Shown one piece after another: positions 40,223-50,494 of a DNA stretch of 64,000 nucleotides (positions are counted from its first letter, which is position 1; the number at the start of each line of letters is the position of its first letter). The notes below the pieces were generated by a model. That model did not search any database and was not told the DNA's origin. It saw nothing but the letters and a program-made list of their open reading frames with translations. The translations under genes were made by a program, and so were the position numbers. The DNA comes from a virus, in IMG/VR virus record IMGVR_UViG_3300000553_000014, positions 24,303 to 88,302 of that record; one strand, 5' to 3'.

Positions 40223-42247
40223 TTAATAAGTTCTGAAATATTCTGCAATTTCTTCATCTAATGGATTTGTGTCAGATGTTTGATATATATCTGAAAGTTT
40301 TTTTCCATCAGATAACATACGATTCAATTCTTTGTCATTATCTGCAAAAGCTTCTCTTAGTTCATCTCTTTCAAGTTTTATTCCCAATTCTTCACGACTA
40401 TTTGAAAGTATATTTATATTTTCTTGATTTGCTTTACAATACATCAAAAGATATTCAAATCCTGCTTTAATTGATGGATTATCCATCATAATAACATTTA
40501 TTTTTTCTCCTAAAACTTTTAATCTTGTTGAAATTGCTGAAGCATCAAAAGTTTTTGTTTCACCATCATTTGCATAATATTGTGATAAAATTATTCCCAT
40601 TTCTTTTTGAGTATAATCTTCTCTTCCATTGTTTGCTGTACGTTTAAATTCAAGTCCAGTTGACATTAGAAATAATTTATAATCATATTTATTAAATATT
40701 TTTTTATTCGTTATTTCTTTGATTCCTGTTTCTTTATTAACTTCAGTTTTAAACAATCCAAATAAATCTTTTATACCTTTAATTAAACGTTCATATTCAC
40801 CTTTTGATTCAAGAAAAGTATCTTCTTTAACATCTGATACAACAGCATTTGCCCAAACATCACCAGAATCATTTTGTTGTCCACCACTTACCATATCAGT
40901 ATATTCACTTTCAGTCATAGTTTTTCCTGGTAAATCTTCCAATAAACCTTCAACCATATTTTCAAGTAAATCTTTTGGAATATCTTTAAATTCAGGATTA
41001 TTTTTTAAGAAATAATCAAATTGTTTTTTACGTCTAAAAACAATATTTGCCATACTATCTTTATTTATTCTTCCACCTGAACTTAATTCATATAAACCTT
41101 TTTGAATTGAATTAGTTATATAAGTATGTGCAAATCCTTCAAATGAAACTGCTGAATTTTCAAGTTTTTGAATATTATACCATTTATTAATAGCTACTGT
41201 TAAACCTAAAAGTCCATAAGCTACACAATCATCAAAATAATGTAACATATTTAAACTTGAACATCTATTATAAGCTATTGCTGATACATATTTAATATTT
41301 GCTGCGGCGAGTAATTCTTTTGGTTGTTTTTCTTCTGTTGAAAAATCAAAAATTTCAAACATTACATCAGTAATATCATTTTTACCTTTTAATTTTTTTA
41401 ATTCATTAGAAGCTTGTATTTTTATTTGGTCAATTTGTGTTTTTAATTCTGTTGTATCTTCACAATTTTCTTTCAATTCTTCTTTTAATTTACCCAAACT
41501 CATTTCTTTAACTTCTGGAACTGTAATATCTAAAATATCTGCAATATGTCCACAAAAATTATTATATTCTTGAAGTAATGTTTTATCATCAACATTTTCA
41601 GATTCAAGATTTGAATCTAATAAACTTTCAATATCAACAATTTCTTCATTATCATAATCTTCTTCTAATGAGGATTTTATCAAATTATGACTTTCTAATA
41701 ATTCTCGAAATTGACTCATTTTTGAAAGTAATGATAATGGATTTTTACTTTTATAAAGAGCTTCAAGTTCTTCACGTTGTTTTTTTAATTTCTTTAAATA
41801 ATCTGAATTTTTTATTCTTACTTCAACTTCAGTTCTTTCTTTTTTGTAATCTTTTTGTTTAAATAATTTTATGAACTCAGTTTTTTTAGCACCAAGGTCT
41901 AACATCAATTTTTTTGTTTTTTCAATTAAATCAGTATTCCCAGATTTTACATAAATAGCATATTCTTCTTTTAAAAGAGCTAATTGTTGTCCAATTGTTT
42001 TATACTGTGGTGATTTTGTAATGTAATTGATAATTTTTGAATTAGCATTTCTTGTTAAAGCTACATTGGTTGTTCCAATATCATCAACTTCTGCTTTTTT
42101 GTCATAATCTAAAGGAAATGAATTAGTTGAAGCATTTTCATCATTTTCCAAAAATTGTGGTTTTTTAGATGTTTTAATTTCTTTTGATTTAGATTCTTTT
42201 CCATAAACTAAATCTTCTAATTGTACTGGAGTCTGTGTTTTTGCCAT
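40223..42247 (-). CDS. Sigma-70-like factor with long N-terminal extension, 674 aa
   Basis: Residues about 325-415 read as sigma region 2: ANIKYVSAIAYNRC, then FDDCVAYGLLGLTVAINKWY, then SFEGFAHTYITNSIQKGLYE, matching 'NLrlV..iA....... DliqeG..GL..Av.kf....F..yA..wI...I'. Near residues 560-610, EDYTQKEMGIILSQ...SAISTRLKVLGEKI could be a region-4 helix-turn-helix. The first 300 residues are acidic coiled coil. Probably a phage sigma-type factor that redirects host RNA polymerase. It is longer than usual and lies at the far end of the late block. Confidence 0.55.
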   Translation of the reverse strand: MAKTQTPVQLEDLVYGKESKSKEIKTSKKPQFLENDENASTNSFPLDYDKKAEVDDIGTTNVALTRNANSKIINYITKSPQYKTIGQQLALLKEEYAIYVKSGNTDLIEKTKKLMLDLGAKKTEFIKLFKQKDYKKERTEVEVRIKNSDYLKKLKKQREELEALYKSKNPLSLLSKMSQFRELLESHNLIKSSLEEDYDNEEIVDIESLLDSNLESENVDDKTLLQEYNNFCGHIADILDITVPEVKEMSLGKLKEELKENCEDTTELKTQIDQIKIQASNELKKLKGKNDITDVMFEIFDFSTEEKQPKELLAAANIKYVSAIAYNRCSSLNMLHYFDDCVAYGLLGLTVAINKWYNIQKLENSAVSFEGFAHTYITNSIQKGLYELSSGGRINKDSMANIVFRRKKQFDYFLKNNPEFKDIPKDLLENMVEGLLEDLPGKTMTESEYTDMVSGGQQNDSGDVWANAVVSDVKEDTFLESKGEYERLIKGIKDLFGLFKTEVNKETGIKEITNKKIFNKYDYKLFLMSTGLEFKRTANNGREDYTQKEMGIILSQYYANDGETKTFDASAISTRLKVLGEKINVIMMDNPSIKAGFEYLLMYCKANQENINILSNSREELGIKLERDELREAFADNDKELNRMLSDGKKLSDIYQTSDTNPLDEEIAEYFRTY

Positions 42248-42389
42248 TTTGATTAAAATTTGAAATTATTACTTATTTGTTTCGTTTTATAGTTATTAAC
42301 AGAAACTATATTTTTTACAAAAATACAAATTATATTTAATATAAAAAAATTTATTTTTAATTATTTTTAATTATTTTCTTACCAAAATA

Positions 42390-44000
42390 TTATTGAACAG
42401 CATTTTGCATAAGTGCTGTACTATTTTTCGATGTTGGTTGTGTTGTTGAACCAGTACTATCATTTGGAACATTAACACTTGCAGTTGTTTTTGTTACGGA
42501 TTTAACTCCATTAGCAACAAAATCATAAGTTTCACCAAGAGCCGTATCTATTGCTTCTTTATTAAAACCAAAAAAATTACGAGTAGTTTTTGCAATATCT
42601 GTTGAATTTGATACTTCAACACTTTTTGGAGCATAATAAATTCTATGTTTACCCATATTAAACATCATTTCAATACCAGCTCTATCTTTTGATTGTCCAG
42701 GTTTTAATTTAACTTTAACTTGGAGTTTTGTTGGAAAATCTCCATAAGATAATGAATCTGTTGGAAAATTCCAATCAACATCAGTACAAATTAAATTTCC
42801 AACACATAAAATTGGATTAATAGGATTACCAATTGTTAAATGCCAAAATCCAGTTGGTTCACCTGATAATAAACTATTCATAGTTAAAATTCCTGGTCTA
42901 CCAACTTTATCTAATATTTTACCAAAAGCAACTTGAAATCCATTTGTAACAGCTTGTTTTAATGTATTTACAGCATTTCCTTTTTTACCAAATCCTGCAA
43001 TCATTGATTTTAAACTGGATGAAGCACCAAATAATTGTTCATCCATATCATCAGTATCCATATATTGATATTGTTGATAGAATTTTGAAGGTCTTTCTCC
43101 AATCCAATATCTTGAACCTGGCCAAAATTTACCATTATTGAATGTAGTTGCTAAAATATTTCCCATAATATCTTTCATAGCATATTCAGGAGTTCTTCCA
43201 TTTATTGAACGAAGGTCATATTCAAATGTTATTTCAAATTCTTTGTCAAAATCTAAACCAACATCACGAATATTTGTATTTGTTATAGAATCAACTGGTC
43301 CATAAACTTTATTTTGGTCATGTTTTGGGTCATAAGAATTAGCATTTTCTCCACGTAAATTATTTTTAGCTAATTCAGGGTCAAAAAGTGTCATTGCTTT
43401 TTTCATGAAACCAGAATATCCTGATTGGTCTCCTTGCATTGTTGCTTGTTCCATTTCAGAAGTCAATTCTTTCCATTTCATTTTATAACTAAATGATAAC
43501 AAATCATCAAGTTTATTAATATCTTGACTAAAATAAGTTACCATTCGAGCAATATCTGGTTGTTCTTGTGGAGCTGCGTTCTTAAAAGTTCCTTGAATAT
43601 CCCAAAGATTATCAGTACATGGATAAGGAAATCGTCTTAAAGTTATTAAATGATTAATTGGAAACCCAAGATTTTTACAATATAAAAAATCATCAACATC
43701 ATATTGTTGAGCTCCCATTCCTGTTGTCATTTTACATAAATCAGTAAAAGATATTGGTTTAAATTCAGGTCTTGAACGTAAATTTGTATCATTAAAAGGT
43801 AATCCATTAGCTAATTTTATCAAATGCAATTTATTAATAACAGAATTTGTTATTTGCCCTGATAATAATTTTGCTTGAAGTTCAGCATTTTGTTCTACAC
43901 CTTTAGTATCTTTAAATTTATCGACACCTTTAGTTATAGCAATATTCTGTGTTACTGAATAATTTGCTGGAGCTTCTTTAAGATTATCTAATTCACTCAT
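42390..44000 (-). CDS. Virion structural protein, probably tail/baseplate, 536 aa
   Basis: A large protein in the late block. The segment GFWHLTIGNPINPILCVGNL, then FPTKLQVKVKLKPGQ and IEMMFNMGKHRIYY, is of a kind I associate with myovirus tail or baseplate proteins, but I cannot name the family with certainty. Its C-terminus is Ser/Thr-rich and flexible. A 140-base AT-rich gap separates it from the sigma-like gene downstream. Confidence 0.55.
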   Translation of the reverse strand: MSELDNLKEAPANYSVTQNIAITKGVDKFKDTKGVEQNAELQAKLLSGQITNSVINKLHLIKLANGLPFNDTNLRSRPEFKPISFTDLCKMTTGMGAQQYDVDDFLYCKNLGFPINHLITLRRFPYPCTDNLWDIQGTFKNAAPQEQPDIARMVTYFSQDINKLDDLLSFSYKMKWKELTSEMEQATMQGDQSGYSGFMKKAMTLFDPELAKNNLRGENANSYDPKHDQNKVYGPVDSITNTNIRDVGLDFDKEFEITFEYDLRSINGRTPEYAMKDIMGNILATTFNNGKFWPGSRYWIGERPSKFYQQYQYMDTDDMDEQLFGASSSLKSMIAGFGKKGNAVNTLKQAVTNGFQVAFGKILDKVGRPGILTMNSLLSGEPTGFWHLTIGNPINPILCVGNLICTDVDWNFPTDSLSYGDFPTKLQVKVKLKPGQSKDRAGIEMMFNMGKHRIYYAPKSVEVSNSTDIAKTTRNFFGFNKEAIDTALGETYDFVANGVKSVTKTTASVNVPNDSTGSTTQPTSKNSTALMQNAVQ

Positions 44001-44004
44001 TTTA

Positions 44005-44496
44005 TTAAATTAAAATTGAATTAATATCTGATAATTGTTTTTCAATATCATTTTTTATTACTGATATATATTCTTTACGTAAATTTCGTATTTTTTCTTC
44101 ACTATCTCTCATAAAAAAAGCATCAACTCTAAAATAATTTGCTGTAAAATCAAAATTTGGTCCAAGCATTGTGGATTTTTTATTCGATAAATCATTATTA
44201 ATACCATTAATAGTACTATAAGTAAAAAAGTTTTTACCTTTTATGAATTCATCAAAAATTTGTTGGGATTCAAGAATTTCATCAAATTTTACATAATATA
44301 TTTTATGTAAATTATCTAAAAACTTATCATAAACAATTGTACATTTTGCAATTAAAGGTCTATGAAAATCAACAACATTTGTAAATAAACAATATCCTAT
44401 ATCATCTTTAACAAGAAGAGGATTTTCTTTTGAATATAAATTTATAAATTCATTATATACAATTCCAAAAGTTTTGATATTAGATACTTGTGTCAT
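44005..44496 (-). CDS. Hypothetical late protein, 163 aa
   Basis: A mixed alpha/beta protein (ANYFRVDAFFMRDSEEKIRN near the C-terminus). It overlaps the next upstream gene by 4 bases and ends 4 bases before the structural gene at 44,000. Such size and position would suit a neck or tail-completion protein, but no motif confirms this. Confidence 0.6.
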   Translation of the reverse strand: MTQVSNIKTFGIVYNEFINLYSKENPLLVKDDIGYCLFTNVVDFHRPLIAKCTIVYDKFLDNLHKIYYVKFDEILESQQIFDEFIKGKNFFTYSTINGINNDLSNKKSTMLGPNFDFTANYFRVDAFFMRDSEEKIRNLRKEYISVIKNDIEKQLSDINSILI

Positions 44497-45308
44497 TTGT
44501 TTTTTTTATTTAAATAATTATTAATAGTTTTTATTTCAGAATAAACAAAATCCAAAGAATTTTTTTCATTTTTTTCATTTGTTTCAGAAATAATAATAGG
44601 TATATCTTTTTTATTTATATCCATTATTTGTTCTTCAATATGGGCTGAAGTTAAATTTTTATCAATTGATTTTTTTTCATTAATATTAAGTAATTCATAT
44701 TTTAATGCTTGTTTTAATAAAGGTAAAATATTTAATGAAGTACTATTAACAATAAAATCAATAACTTCATTAATATCTAAATCCATTAAATCAATAGTTG
44801 CACGTAATTTATCAATTTCATAATTTAATGTTATTGGAATTTCAATATTAATAATAGGTTTTTTTATTTCATCTTTTGAAAAATTTGCTTTTTTATTTAA
44901 AATATCTATATTAATTTTTTTAAGTATAATTGATATATGACTTTCAGGTAATATTGTAATATTTTTAATTTCATTTTCATTTGAAAATTCCTCTTTAATT
45001 ATTTCAAATTTAGTTTTTGTATTTTCAGGAGTTTGTTTTGTTTGTAATGGAGTTTGAATTTCATTTAATTCAATTGCTTCAAAATCACCAAATATATCAG
45101 GAGTTTCTTTTTTAGCATATTCTAAATTAGGTATCATATCTAATCTTACATAATCATTTTCAATTACATAAGAAGGAATTGATTTTTTATCCAAAGTTAA
45201 CCAATTATCGGGATGCTTAACATCAGCTCCCATTATTCTTATTATTTCAGGTTTTTCTGTACCAATTGTTGATTTTAATTGATATTGTCCTGGTATTATT
45301 ATTATCAT
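44493..45308 (-). CDS. Hypothetical late protein, 271 aa
   Basis: I place the start at the ATG at 45,308 (MIIIIPGQYQLKSTIG), 8 bases after the previous stop, rather than at 45,392, which would overlap the upstream gene by 76 bases. It opens with a short beta domain (about 1-75), then an acidic linker, then helical and beta parts. No family recognised. Confidence 0.6.
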   Translation of the reverse strand: MIIIIPGQYQLKSTIGTEKPEIIRIMGADVKHPDNWLTLDKKSIPSYVIENDYVRLDMIPNLEYAKKETPDIFGDFEAIELNEIQTPLQTKQTPENTKTKFEIIKEEFSNENEIKNITILPESHISIILKKINIDILNKKANFSKDEIKKPIINIEIPITLNYEIDKLRATIDLMDLDINEVIDFIVNSTSLNILPLLKQALKYELLNINEKKSIDKNLTSAHIEEQIMDINKKDIPIIISETNEKNEKNSLDFVYSEIKTINNYLNKKNK

Positions 45309-45316
45309 ATTATTAA

Positions 45317-45727
45317 TTATTTTATTTCCTTTATTAACTTGTTTATTTTTATCAAACCGTTTTTTAAGGAATCTTTTGATATTATTGAACATAATTCTAT
45401 GTTATTATTTTGAATTTCTTCATAATTATTTATTGAATTTGTAATTATAAAACGTAATAAATGCAAATCCGTTAATTTAATTGATTTAAAAATATCATTT
45501 ATTGTTGGTGTTAAAATATTTGTTTTTAATTGATTATACATTTGACAAATATCTTTGATAACTCTTTTATTAAAATCATTAACAAAAAAATTATTTTTTT
45601 TCAAAAAACAATAATTCAAAAAAATAATAATATTATTAATATCTTCTGGATTAGTATTATCATTTAATTTTTGTTTTATTTTATCAATATAATTTTTATT
45701 GAAATTTGAGATTTCTATGGTTTCCAT
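45317..45727 (-). CDS. Hypothetical helical late protein, 136 aa
   Basis: All-helical, rich in N, I and K, no motif. It lies between the zinc-motif gene and the 271-residue gene with gaps of 3 and 8 bases. Confidence 0.6.
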   Translation of the reverse strand: METIEISNFNKNYIDKIKQKLNDNTNPEDINNIIIFLNYCFLKKNNFFVNDFNKRVIKDICQMYNQLKTNILTPTINDIFKSIKLTDLHLLRFIITNSINNYEEIQNNNIELCSIISKDSLKNGLIKINKLIKEIK

Positions 45728-45730
45728 TAT

Positions 45731-46033
45731 TTAAATATTATTAATATTATTATTATTTTTTGATTTTATTAATGAATTTATTAATATTGTTTGTCTTTCT
45801 TTTAAAACTCGCATATATTGATATTGAACAATAGTTTTTTCCATTTTTGAATTTGTACAATCTTCACAAAAAATTTGATTTATACTATATTCATGAAATG
45901 AAATATATAGTGGTTTTAAACAATGTAAACAATACCATTTATATTTTGTTGTAAATTTATATTTTTCATTAAATCCTGTTTCTTTTGCGGAATTATATTT
46001 AATTTTGAAAGATTGTTCTTTAGTTAATTCCAT
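45731..46033 (-). CDS. Zinc-finger-like late protein, 100 aa
   Basis: CLHCLK and CEDC, two CxxC pairs about 25 residues apart, in a basic protein with a helical C-terminus (EKTIVQYQYMRVLKERQTIL). Zinc-ribbon-like; nucleic-acid binding is possible. First gene after the capsid gene's terminator. Confidence 0.65.
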   Translation of the reverse strand: MELTKEQSFKIKYNSAKETGFNEKYKFTTKYKWYCLHCLKPLYISFHEYSINQIFCEDCTNSKMEKTIVQYQYMRVLKERQTILINSLIKSKNNNNINNI

Positions 46034-46057
46034 TTTTATTATTATTAATTATTTAAA

Positions 46058-46093
46058 AAATATTTGGAGCCAAAATTTTGGCTCCAAATATTT
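46058..46093 (-). terminator. Terminator after the major capsid gene
   Basis: A perfect 36-base palindrome with core TTTGGAGCCAAAA / TTTTGGCTCCAAA, 22 bases past the capsid stop, ending in T-rich sequence when read leftward. Confidence 0.85.
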
Positions 46094-46114
46094 AAATTAT
46101 TGATTATTTAATTA

Positions 46115-47968
46115 TTATGCCCAATTGTAATCATTTACGAATACAGCTGTATAATAATTTAATTCAGGATAAAAACCAATATCAGCTATTGCAAATCTTG
46201 ACCATACTCTGATTTTTTCAGCCATTGTACCTTCTACAACCATTTGACGTGATGCAGCTAAGTCATAAGCTAAGAATTTAGAACCTGGGTCAGTATCATT
46301 TCCACGTCTTCCGAATAAAATTCTTGGGTCGTTAAAACGAATTTTAGGATTTTTGTAAACTGAAATAGTTTCAAAAATTGTACCAGTATAATGTAATTCA
46401 GGATTATTACTGAATGTAGTTGTAACAGGACAAGTAGCAAAAGTTGCTTGTTTTTTCAAACATGAACATAAAGTTCCAGAAGCAACGATAAAATCAACAG
46501 GAGCTATACGGTTTTGTTGTCCAACAAATTCAGAAATTAATAAAATTCTTGAATAAAGTCTTTCACCATGAGTCATTTGATTTTCATAAGCAGCGGAAAC
46601 CAAAGCATTTGAAATATCATCCATATCAGTTTTTCTGTCATTATCAAGCATATCGCTAAATTCGCAATCAACATTATTCATGTCAAGTGCTGTATTTGCA
46701 GGAGCTCCGATATATAATGAATAATTTAAACTTTGTGATTGATAAGCATTTACAGCATGAGTTACACCCATTTTATAAAGATGCTTTGTGATAACTTCAT
46801 CCAATGATTGGACTAATTGATTTTGAACTCCAGTATAAAGATGCGCAATAACATTAACACCCATTGCAGCCATATCTTTAATTTGGATATTTGAAGTATC
46901 AGCTTCAATTTCTAAACCAAGCATTTCAAGTTGTTTATCCATAGCAATAACATTTAATTTATGGATAGGACCTTTTTCGTGTTGAGCACGTGTCATACCA
47001 CCTAAACTATTGTTATTTGAAGCAGCTTCAGCAATATTTGTTCTTATTGCTGATGCGTAGTTTATACCAATTGTAGTTAAAGCTTCACCAGTTGTATCAG
47101 TTCCAACTAAAACTTTTGCTCCTGAAGCAGCATTAATAGCATCAATAACAGTTTTTACTGTAATTGAATTATTCCAAGCATAAGATTCAGGAACAGAATT
47201 TTGACCAGTAGTTGCAGGAGTATAAATACCAGTAGCTAAAACTTCAACAGTTAATGCAGCTTTTACAGTTGAACCAACAACAAAACGAACTTGCATTGCT
47301 TTGTTATCATTTGACCTTACAATAATTGTAGTTGTTGCACGAACTAAAGATTTTGCTTTAATCCAAGTATATGTGAAATTAGGTGCACTTAATTCTACAT
47401 AAGATGGAAGTGTAGTTAAATCATCAAAAGTACCACCACCATAAACAGTATCAATAAAAGTTACAAGAACTTTAGGAGTATCAACTGCAACAGTTGGCAT
47501 TAAATCGAAACCAATGCAATGTAATGCAATATGAGATTGTAAACCAAAAACATAAGATGGAACATCACCAGAACCACCTTTATAAGCTGGATTCCAAATT
47601 CCACCAGATACTTGATTTGAAGACATTGGGTTTAAAACTTCACCCATACCAATAATATTACCAGGAACTGAAACACTTTCAAATAAGTTTTTTAATTGAG
47701 GCATTGTTTCTCCGAATATTTTTGAATCTTCATATAAAGGACTCATATTCATATTACGAGAAATTCTCATTCTATTTGCAAATTGTTCAGAAGCAAATTG
47801 AATTCTTTCTTTTTTGATTGCTTCTCTTGTAGGGTTACTACCAGGACCGGAATATTGTTTAAATTCTTCTGCAAATGCAGATTCCATTAATGGTTTTAAA
47901 CGTTCAGCTTCTTTCACATCTAAGTGAGTATGCTTGTAAATACGTTCGTTTTGAATATTATTAAACAT
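46115..47968 (-). CDS. 23: Major capsid protein, gp23-like
   Basis: 617 residues. It occupies the gp23 slot of the T4 order (portal, protease, scaffold, capsid). The N-terminal 97 residues are charged and helical, ending in QLKNLFE-S; cleavage after LFE (E97) would match the T4 gp21 rule and leave SVSVPGNIIGMGEV as mature N-terminus. The rest alternates beta strands with a Thr/Ala/Val-rich insertion (about 200-310). The C-terminus (EKIRVWSRFAIADIGFYPEL) is typical of large capsid subunits. Codons are richer in C and G than neighbouring genes, as expected for the most abundant virion protein; a terminator follows directly. Confidence 0.85.
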   Translation of the reverse strand: MFNNIQNERIYKHTHLDVKEAERLKPLMESAFAEEFKQYSGPGSNPTREAIKKERIQFASEQFANRMRISRNMNMSPLYEDSKIFGETMPQLKNLFESVSVPGNIIGMGEVLNPMSSNQVSGGIWNPAYKGGSGDVPSYVFGLQSHIALHCIGFDLMPTVAVDTPKVLVTFIDTVYGGGTFDDLTTLPSYVELSAPNFTYTWIKAKSLVRATTTIIVRSNDNKAMQVRFVVGSTVKAALTVEVLATGIYTPATTGQNSVPESYAWNNSITVKTVIDAINAASGAKVLVGTDTTGEALTTIGINYASAIRTNIAEAASNNNSLGGMTRAQHEKGPIHKLNVIAMDKQLEMLGLEIEADTSNIQIKDMAAMGVNVIAHLYTGVQNQLVQSLDEVITKHLYKMGVTHAVNAYQSQSLNYSLYIGAPANTALDMNNVDCEFSDMLDNDRKTDMDDISNALVSAAYENQMTHGERLYSRILLISEFVGQQNRIAPVDFIVASGTLCSCLKKQATFATCPVTTTFSNNPELHYTGTIFETISVYKNPKIRFNDPRILFGRRGNDTDPGSKFLAYDLAASRQMVVEGTMAEKIRVWSRFAIADIGFYPELNYYTAVFVNDYNWA

Positions 47969-48033
47969 AGTTTGTATTTTTAAAATTTAAAATTTAATTT
48001 ATTTTAATTAATAGATTTATTATCTTATTTAGT

Positions 48034-49368
48034 TTATTCAGGATTATTATAAATTCCTAAATAGAAATTCCTTACGGATTCGTTGAGATTTTTGTTCTGT
48101 TTTTCAGCTTTTTCTTGTTGTTCTTTCAACTGTTGCTGTTTCTTTTGTTTCTGTTGCTGTTGTTCTTTCAACTGTTTCTGCTGTTTTTCTTGTTGTTCTT
48201 TCAACTGTTGTTGTTCTTTTTCTTGTTGTTCCTTCAACTGTTTCTGTTGTTTCTGTTGATGGGCTTTCAATTTAGGAGCTTCTTCTTGTTGTTGTGCAAC
48301 CGGCTTTTGTTTCTGTTGTTCTTGTTGTTTCAATTGTTTATTTTGCAACTGTTTTCTTTCTTGTTGCTGTTTTTGATTCAACTCTTGCTGTTTCTTTTCC
48401 TGTTGTTGTTTAAGTTGTTGTTGCTGTTTTTTATCCTGTTCAGTTTCTTTAAGTTCTTTTGGATTTTCAGCTTCTTGTTCTTTTTGTTGTTTTTCCTTCA
48501 GCTGCTGTTGTTCTTTTTGTTGTTTTTCCTTCAGCTGCTGTTGTTCTTTTTGTTGTTTTTCCTTCAACGATTGAGGACCTTTTTGTTTTTCTTGTTGTTC
48601 CTTTAATTGTTGTTGTTCTTTTTGTTGTTTTTCCTTCAACTGTTTTTGTTCTTTTTCTTGTTTTTCATTTAACTGTTGTTGGTCTTTCAACTGTTGTTGT
48701 TCTTGTTGTTGTTGGGTTTTCAATTGTTGTTGTTCCTTCAATTGTTTTTGTTTCAATTGTTGTTGTTTCTTTTCAGATTCGATCAAATTTGCAGTTTCTT
48801 CATCTGTATCATCATTCAAATCTTCAAAACATTGTTGTTCCTTCAACTGTTTGTTTTTTAACTGTTGTTGTTCCTTTAAATGTTTTTCTTTCAACTTTTG
48901 TTGTTCCTTCAACTGTTTTTGTTTTTTCTGTTCAGGTGTTTGTTCAGATTCAAATAAATTTTCATTATCTTGGTCTGTTTCATCATCTAAATCTTGAAAG
49001 AGGTCATCGTCAGTTGTTTCGTCATTTACGAAATCACTTTCCAAATCTTGAAAAAGATCGTTATCTTCATCATCAATAATTACTTGTTCAATATTATCTT
49101 GATTTAAATCTTGGTCGAAATCTTCATCATCAGTATCTAAATCTTGTGATAAATCATCAGTAATGTCTTGATATTGTTCAATATCGTCATTTTGTTCTTG
49201 GAAAAGGTCATCATCAACATCATTATCTAAATCTGAATCCAAATTTGATTCATCTTCATATAAATCATTTTGACTGATAAATTGGTCCGATTCATTTAAA
49301 TCATCTAAAACCATTTCGGTTTCAGCATCATTAATGTCGCTAATTAAATGTTCAATTAATCCGTTCAT
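48034..49368 (-). CDS. 22: Low-complexity coiled-coil protein in the prohead scaffold position (gp22-like slot)
   Basis: 444 residues in three parts. Residues 1-150 are very acidic (Asp/Glu/Gln), with DLFQDL-type repeats. Residues 150-425 are built of LKEQQQ/LKEKQQKEQQ units, a near-continuous Gln/Lys/Glu coiled coil. The end is NLNESVRNFYLGIYNNPE. It lies between protease and capsid genes, where T4 has the scaffold core protein gp22. LNES at residues 24-27 and at the end fit the protease rule. Scaffold identity rests on position and architecture, not on sequence similarity. ORFs on the plus strand over this region are shadows of the repeats. Confidence 0.7.
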   Translation of the reverse strand: MNGLIEHLISDINDAETEMVLDDLNESDQFISQNDLYEDESNLDSDLDNDVDDDLFQEQNDDIEQYQDITDDLSQDLDTDDEDFDQDLNQDNIEQVIIDDEDNDLFQDLESDFVNDETTDDDLFQDLDDETDQDNENLFESEQTPEQKKQKQLKEQQKLKEKHLKEQQQLKNKQLKEQQCFEDLNDDTDEETANLIESEKKQQQLKQKQLKEQQQLKTQQQQEQQQLKDQQQLNEKQEKEQKQLKEKQQKEQQQLKEQQEKQKGPQSLKEKQQKEQQQLKEKQQKEQQQLKEKQQKEQEAENPKELKETEQDKKQQQQLKQQQEKKQQELNQKQQQERKQLQNKQLKQQEQQKQKPVAQQQEEAPKLKAHQQKQQKQLKEQQEKEQQQLKEQQEKQQKQLKEQQQQKQKKQQQLKEQQEKAEKQNKNLNESVRNFYLGIYNNPE

Positions 49369-49447
49369 ACAAAAAATTTTAAAATTATTAATTATTTATT
49401 TTTAATTGAAATATCGAGTAGTTTTATATATTATTTACTCAATTTGT

Positions 49448-50443
49448 TTAAATTGTTGTTGCGTTATTTGTAATTGTTTGGGATTTTATAAATCCAGCAC
49501 TATTATCATAAACGCTTTTGCCTTGTTTTTTCTTTAATTGCTGTTGAGCAATTGTTACTTCTTCAAAAAATGCTTTTTGTTTTATATTTTCAGATAAATC
49601 TTGTTCAGTTGCATCTTCTAATTCATTTTCTAATTTTACTTTATCATTTGATTCATTTTTTTCCAAAACTTCTATATCAGATTTTTCTTTTGTTTTATCA
49701 TTGGTTTTATCATTTTCATTTAATTCTGTATACCATTCAAGAAAACATTTAGATGATTCATTTAAATTTATATATTTATCATAATAATTATCCAATTTAC
49801 CTAAATCTTTTTCATAAATTAATGTTGAAAATCCAGTTTTTTGTGTTGAAGATTCTTGCCAAATTTTTTGTGATTCATTTAAACATTTAAAATTAAGAAC
49901 AGCTTGTGCAAATCCTGGATGATAAACTAAATCAAAAGTTGTTAAAAGTTTTGTTACTGCTGTAAATGTTCCATTAGGATTTGTATTTTCTTCTCCAGCA
50001 GCTCTTGCTGAAATAGCTAATTGTCCACCAGAACGTATTATTTCTTGAGCAATTTTACCTTTTTCAGTATCTAATAAAATAACTCTTCCATAAACAGTTT
50101 GTTCTTCTTCATTATACCAAACATCTAATATTTTATGAGAAGCATTATTATAATTAACAGCATAACTTTTTGGATGTTCTAATTCACCATAAACTCCTTT
50201 TGAACTAAATATTTGTTTTTTAAGGATTTGTAATAAAAATAAATATTCTGGAATCGAATATAAACGTTTATTATTATTTGGGTCTTGTTTTAAAACAGCA
50301 AAAATTCCTTCCAAAACAATTCCTTTATATGGAGTTCCAGTAGTTGGGTCAATTATTGTTTGTTTTAGCTGTTCAAATGGAATTTCAGTTAATGGAATTT
50401 GAGCAGATTCTAAATATAAAAATTTGTTAATTAAGTCAGGCAT
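49448..50443 (-). CDS. 21: Prohead core protease, gp21-like
   Basis: 331 residues. The catalytic His is in GELEHP (H90) and the nucleophile Ser in AISARA (S145), the pair that defines the T4 gp21/herpesvirus-assemblin fold. GIVLEGIFAVL and VYGRVILL are core strands. Residues 190-331 are an acidic extension with several LNES/LNEN tetrapeptides (CLNES, NLNESSKC, ELNEN), plausible self-cleavage sites. It processes scaffold and capsid proteins during head maturation. It lies between portal and scaffold genes as in T4. Confidence 0.88.
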   Translation of the reverse strand: MPDLINKFLYLESAQIPLTEIPFEQLKQTIIDPTTGTPYKGIVLEGIFAVLKQDPNNNKRLYSIPEYLFLLQILKKQIFSSKGVYGELEHPKSYAVNYNNASHKILDVWYNEEEQTVYGRVILLDTEKGKIAQEIIRSGGQLAISARAAGEENTNPNGTFTAVTKLLTTFDLVYHPGFAQAVLNFKCLNESQKIWQESSTQKTGFSTLIYEKDLGKLDNYYDKYINLNESSKCFLEWYTELNENDKTNDKTKEKSDIEVLEKNESNDKVKLENELEDATEQDLSENIKQKAFFEEVTIAQQQLKKKQGKSVYDNSAGFIKSQTITNNATTI

Positions 50444-50494
50444 ATTTCAAAATATTAATTAATTTATTTAGTTTATTAGTAATTATTGAAAATT

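Noticed and set aside
44493-45392. Longer start (45,392) for the 271-residue late protein
   Set aside because: It adds 28 residues overlapping the upstream gene by 76 bases, while an ATG at 45,308 follows that gene's stop by 8 bases.
48115-49079. Long plus-strand ORFs (163 and 206 codons) over the scaffold region
   Set aside because: They are antisense shadows of the CAA/GAA/AAA-rich repeats, giving Leu/Phe/Val-only proteins with no start context; the minus-strand frame fits the head operon.
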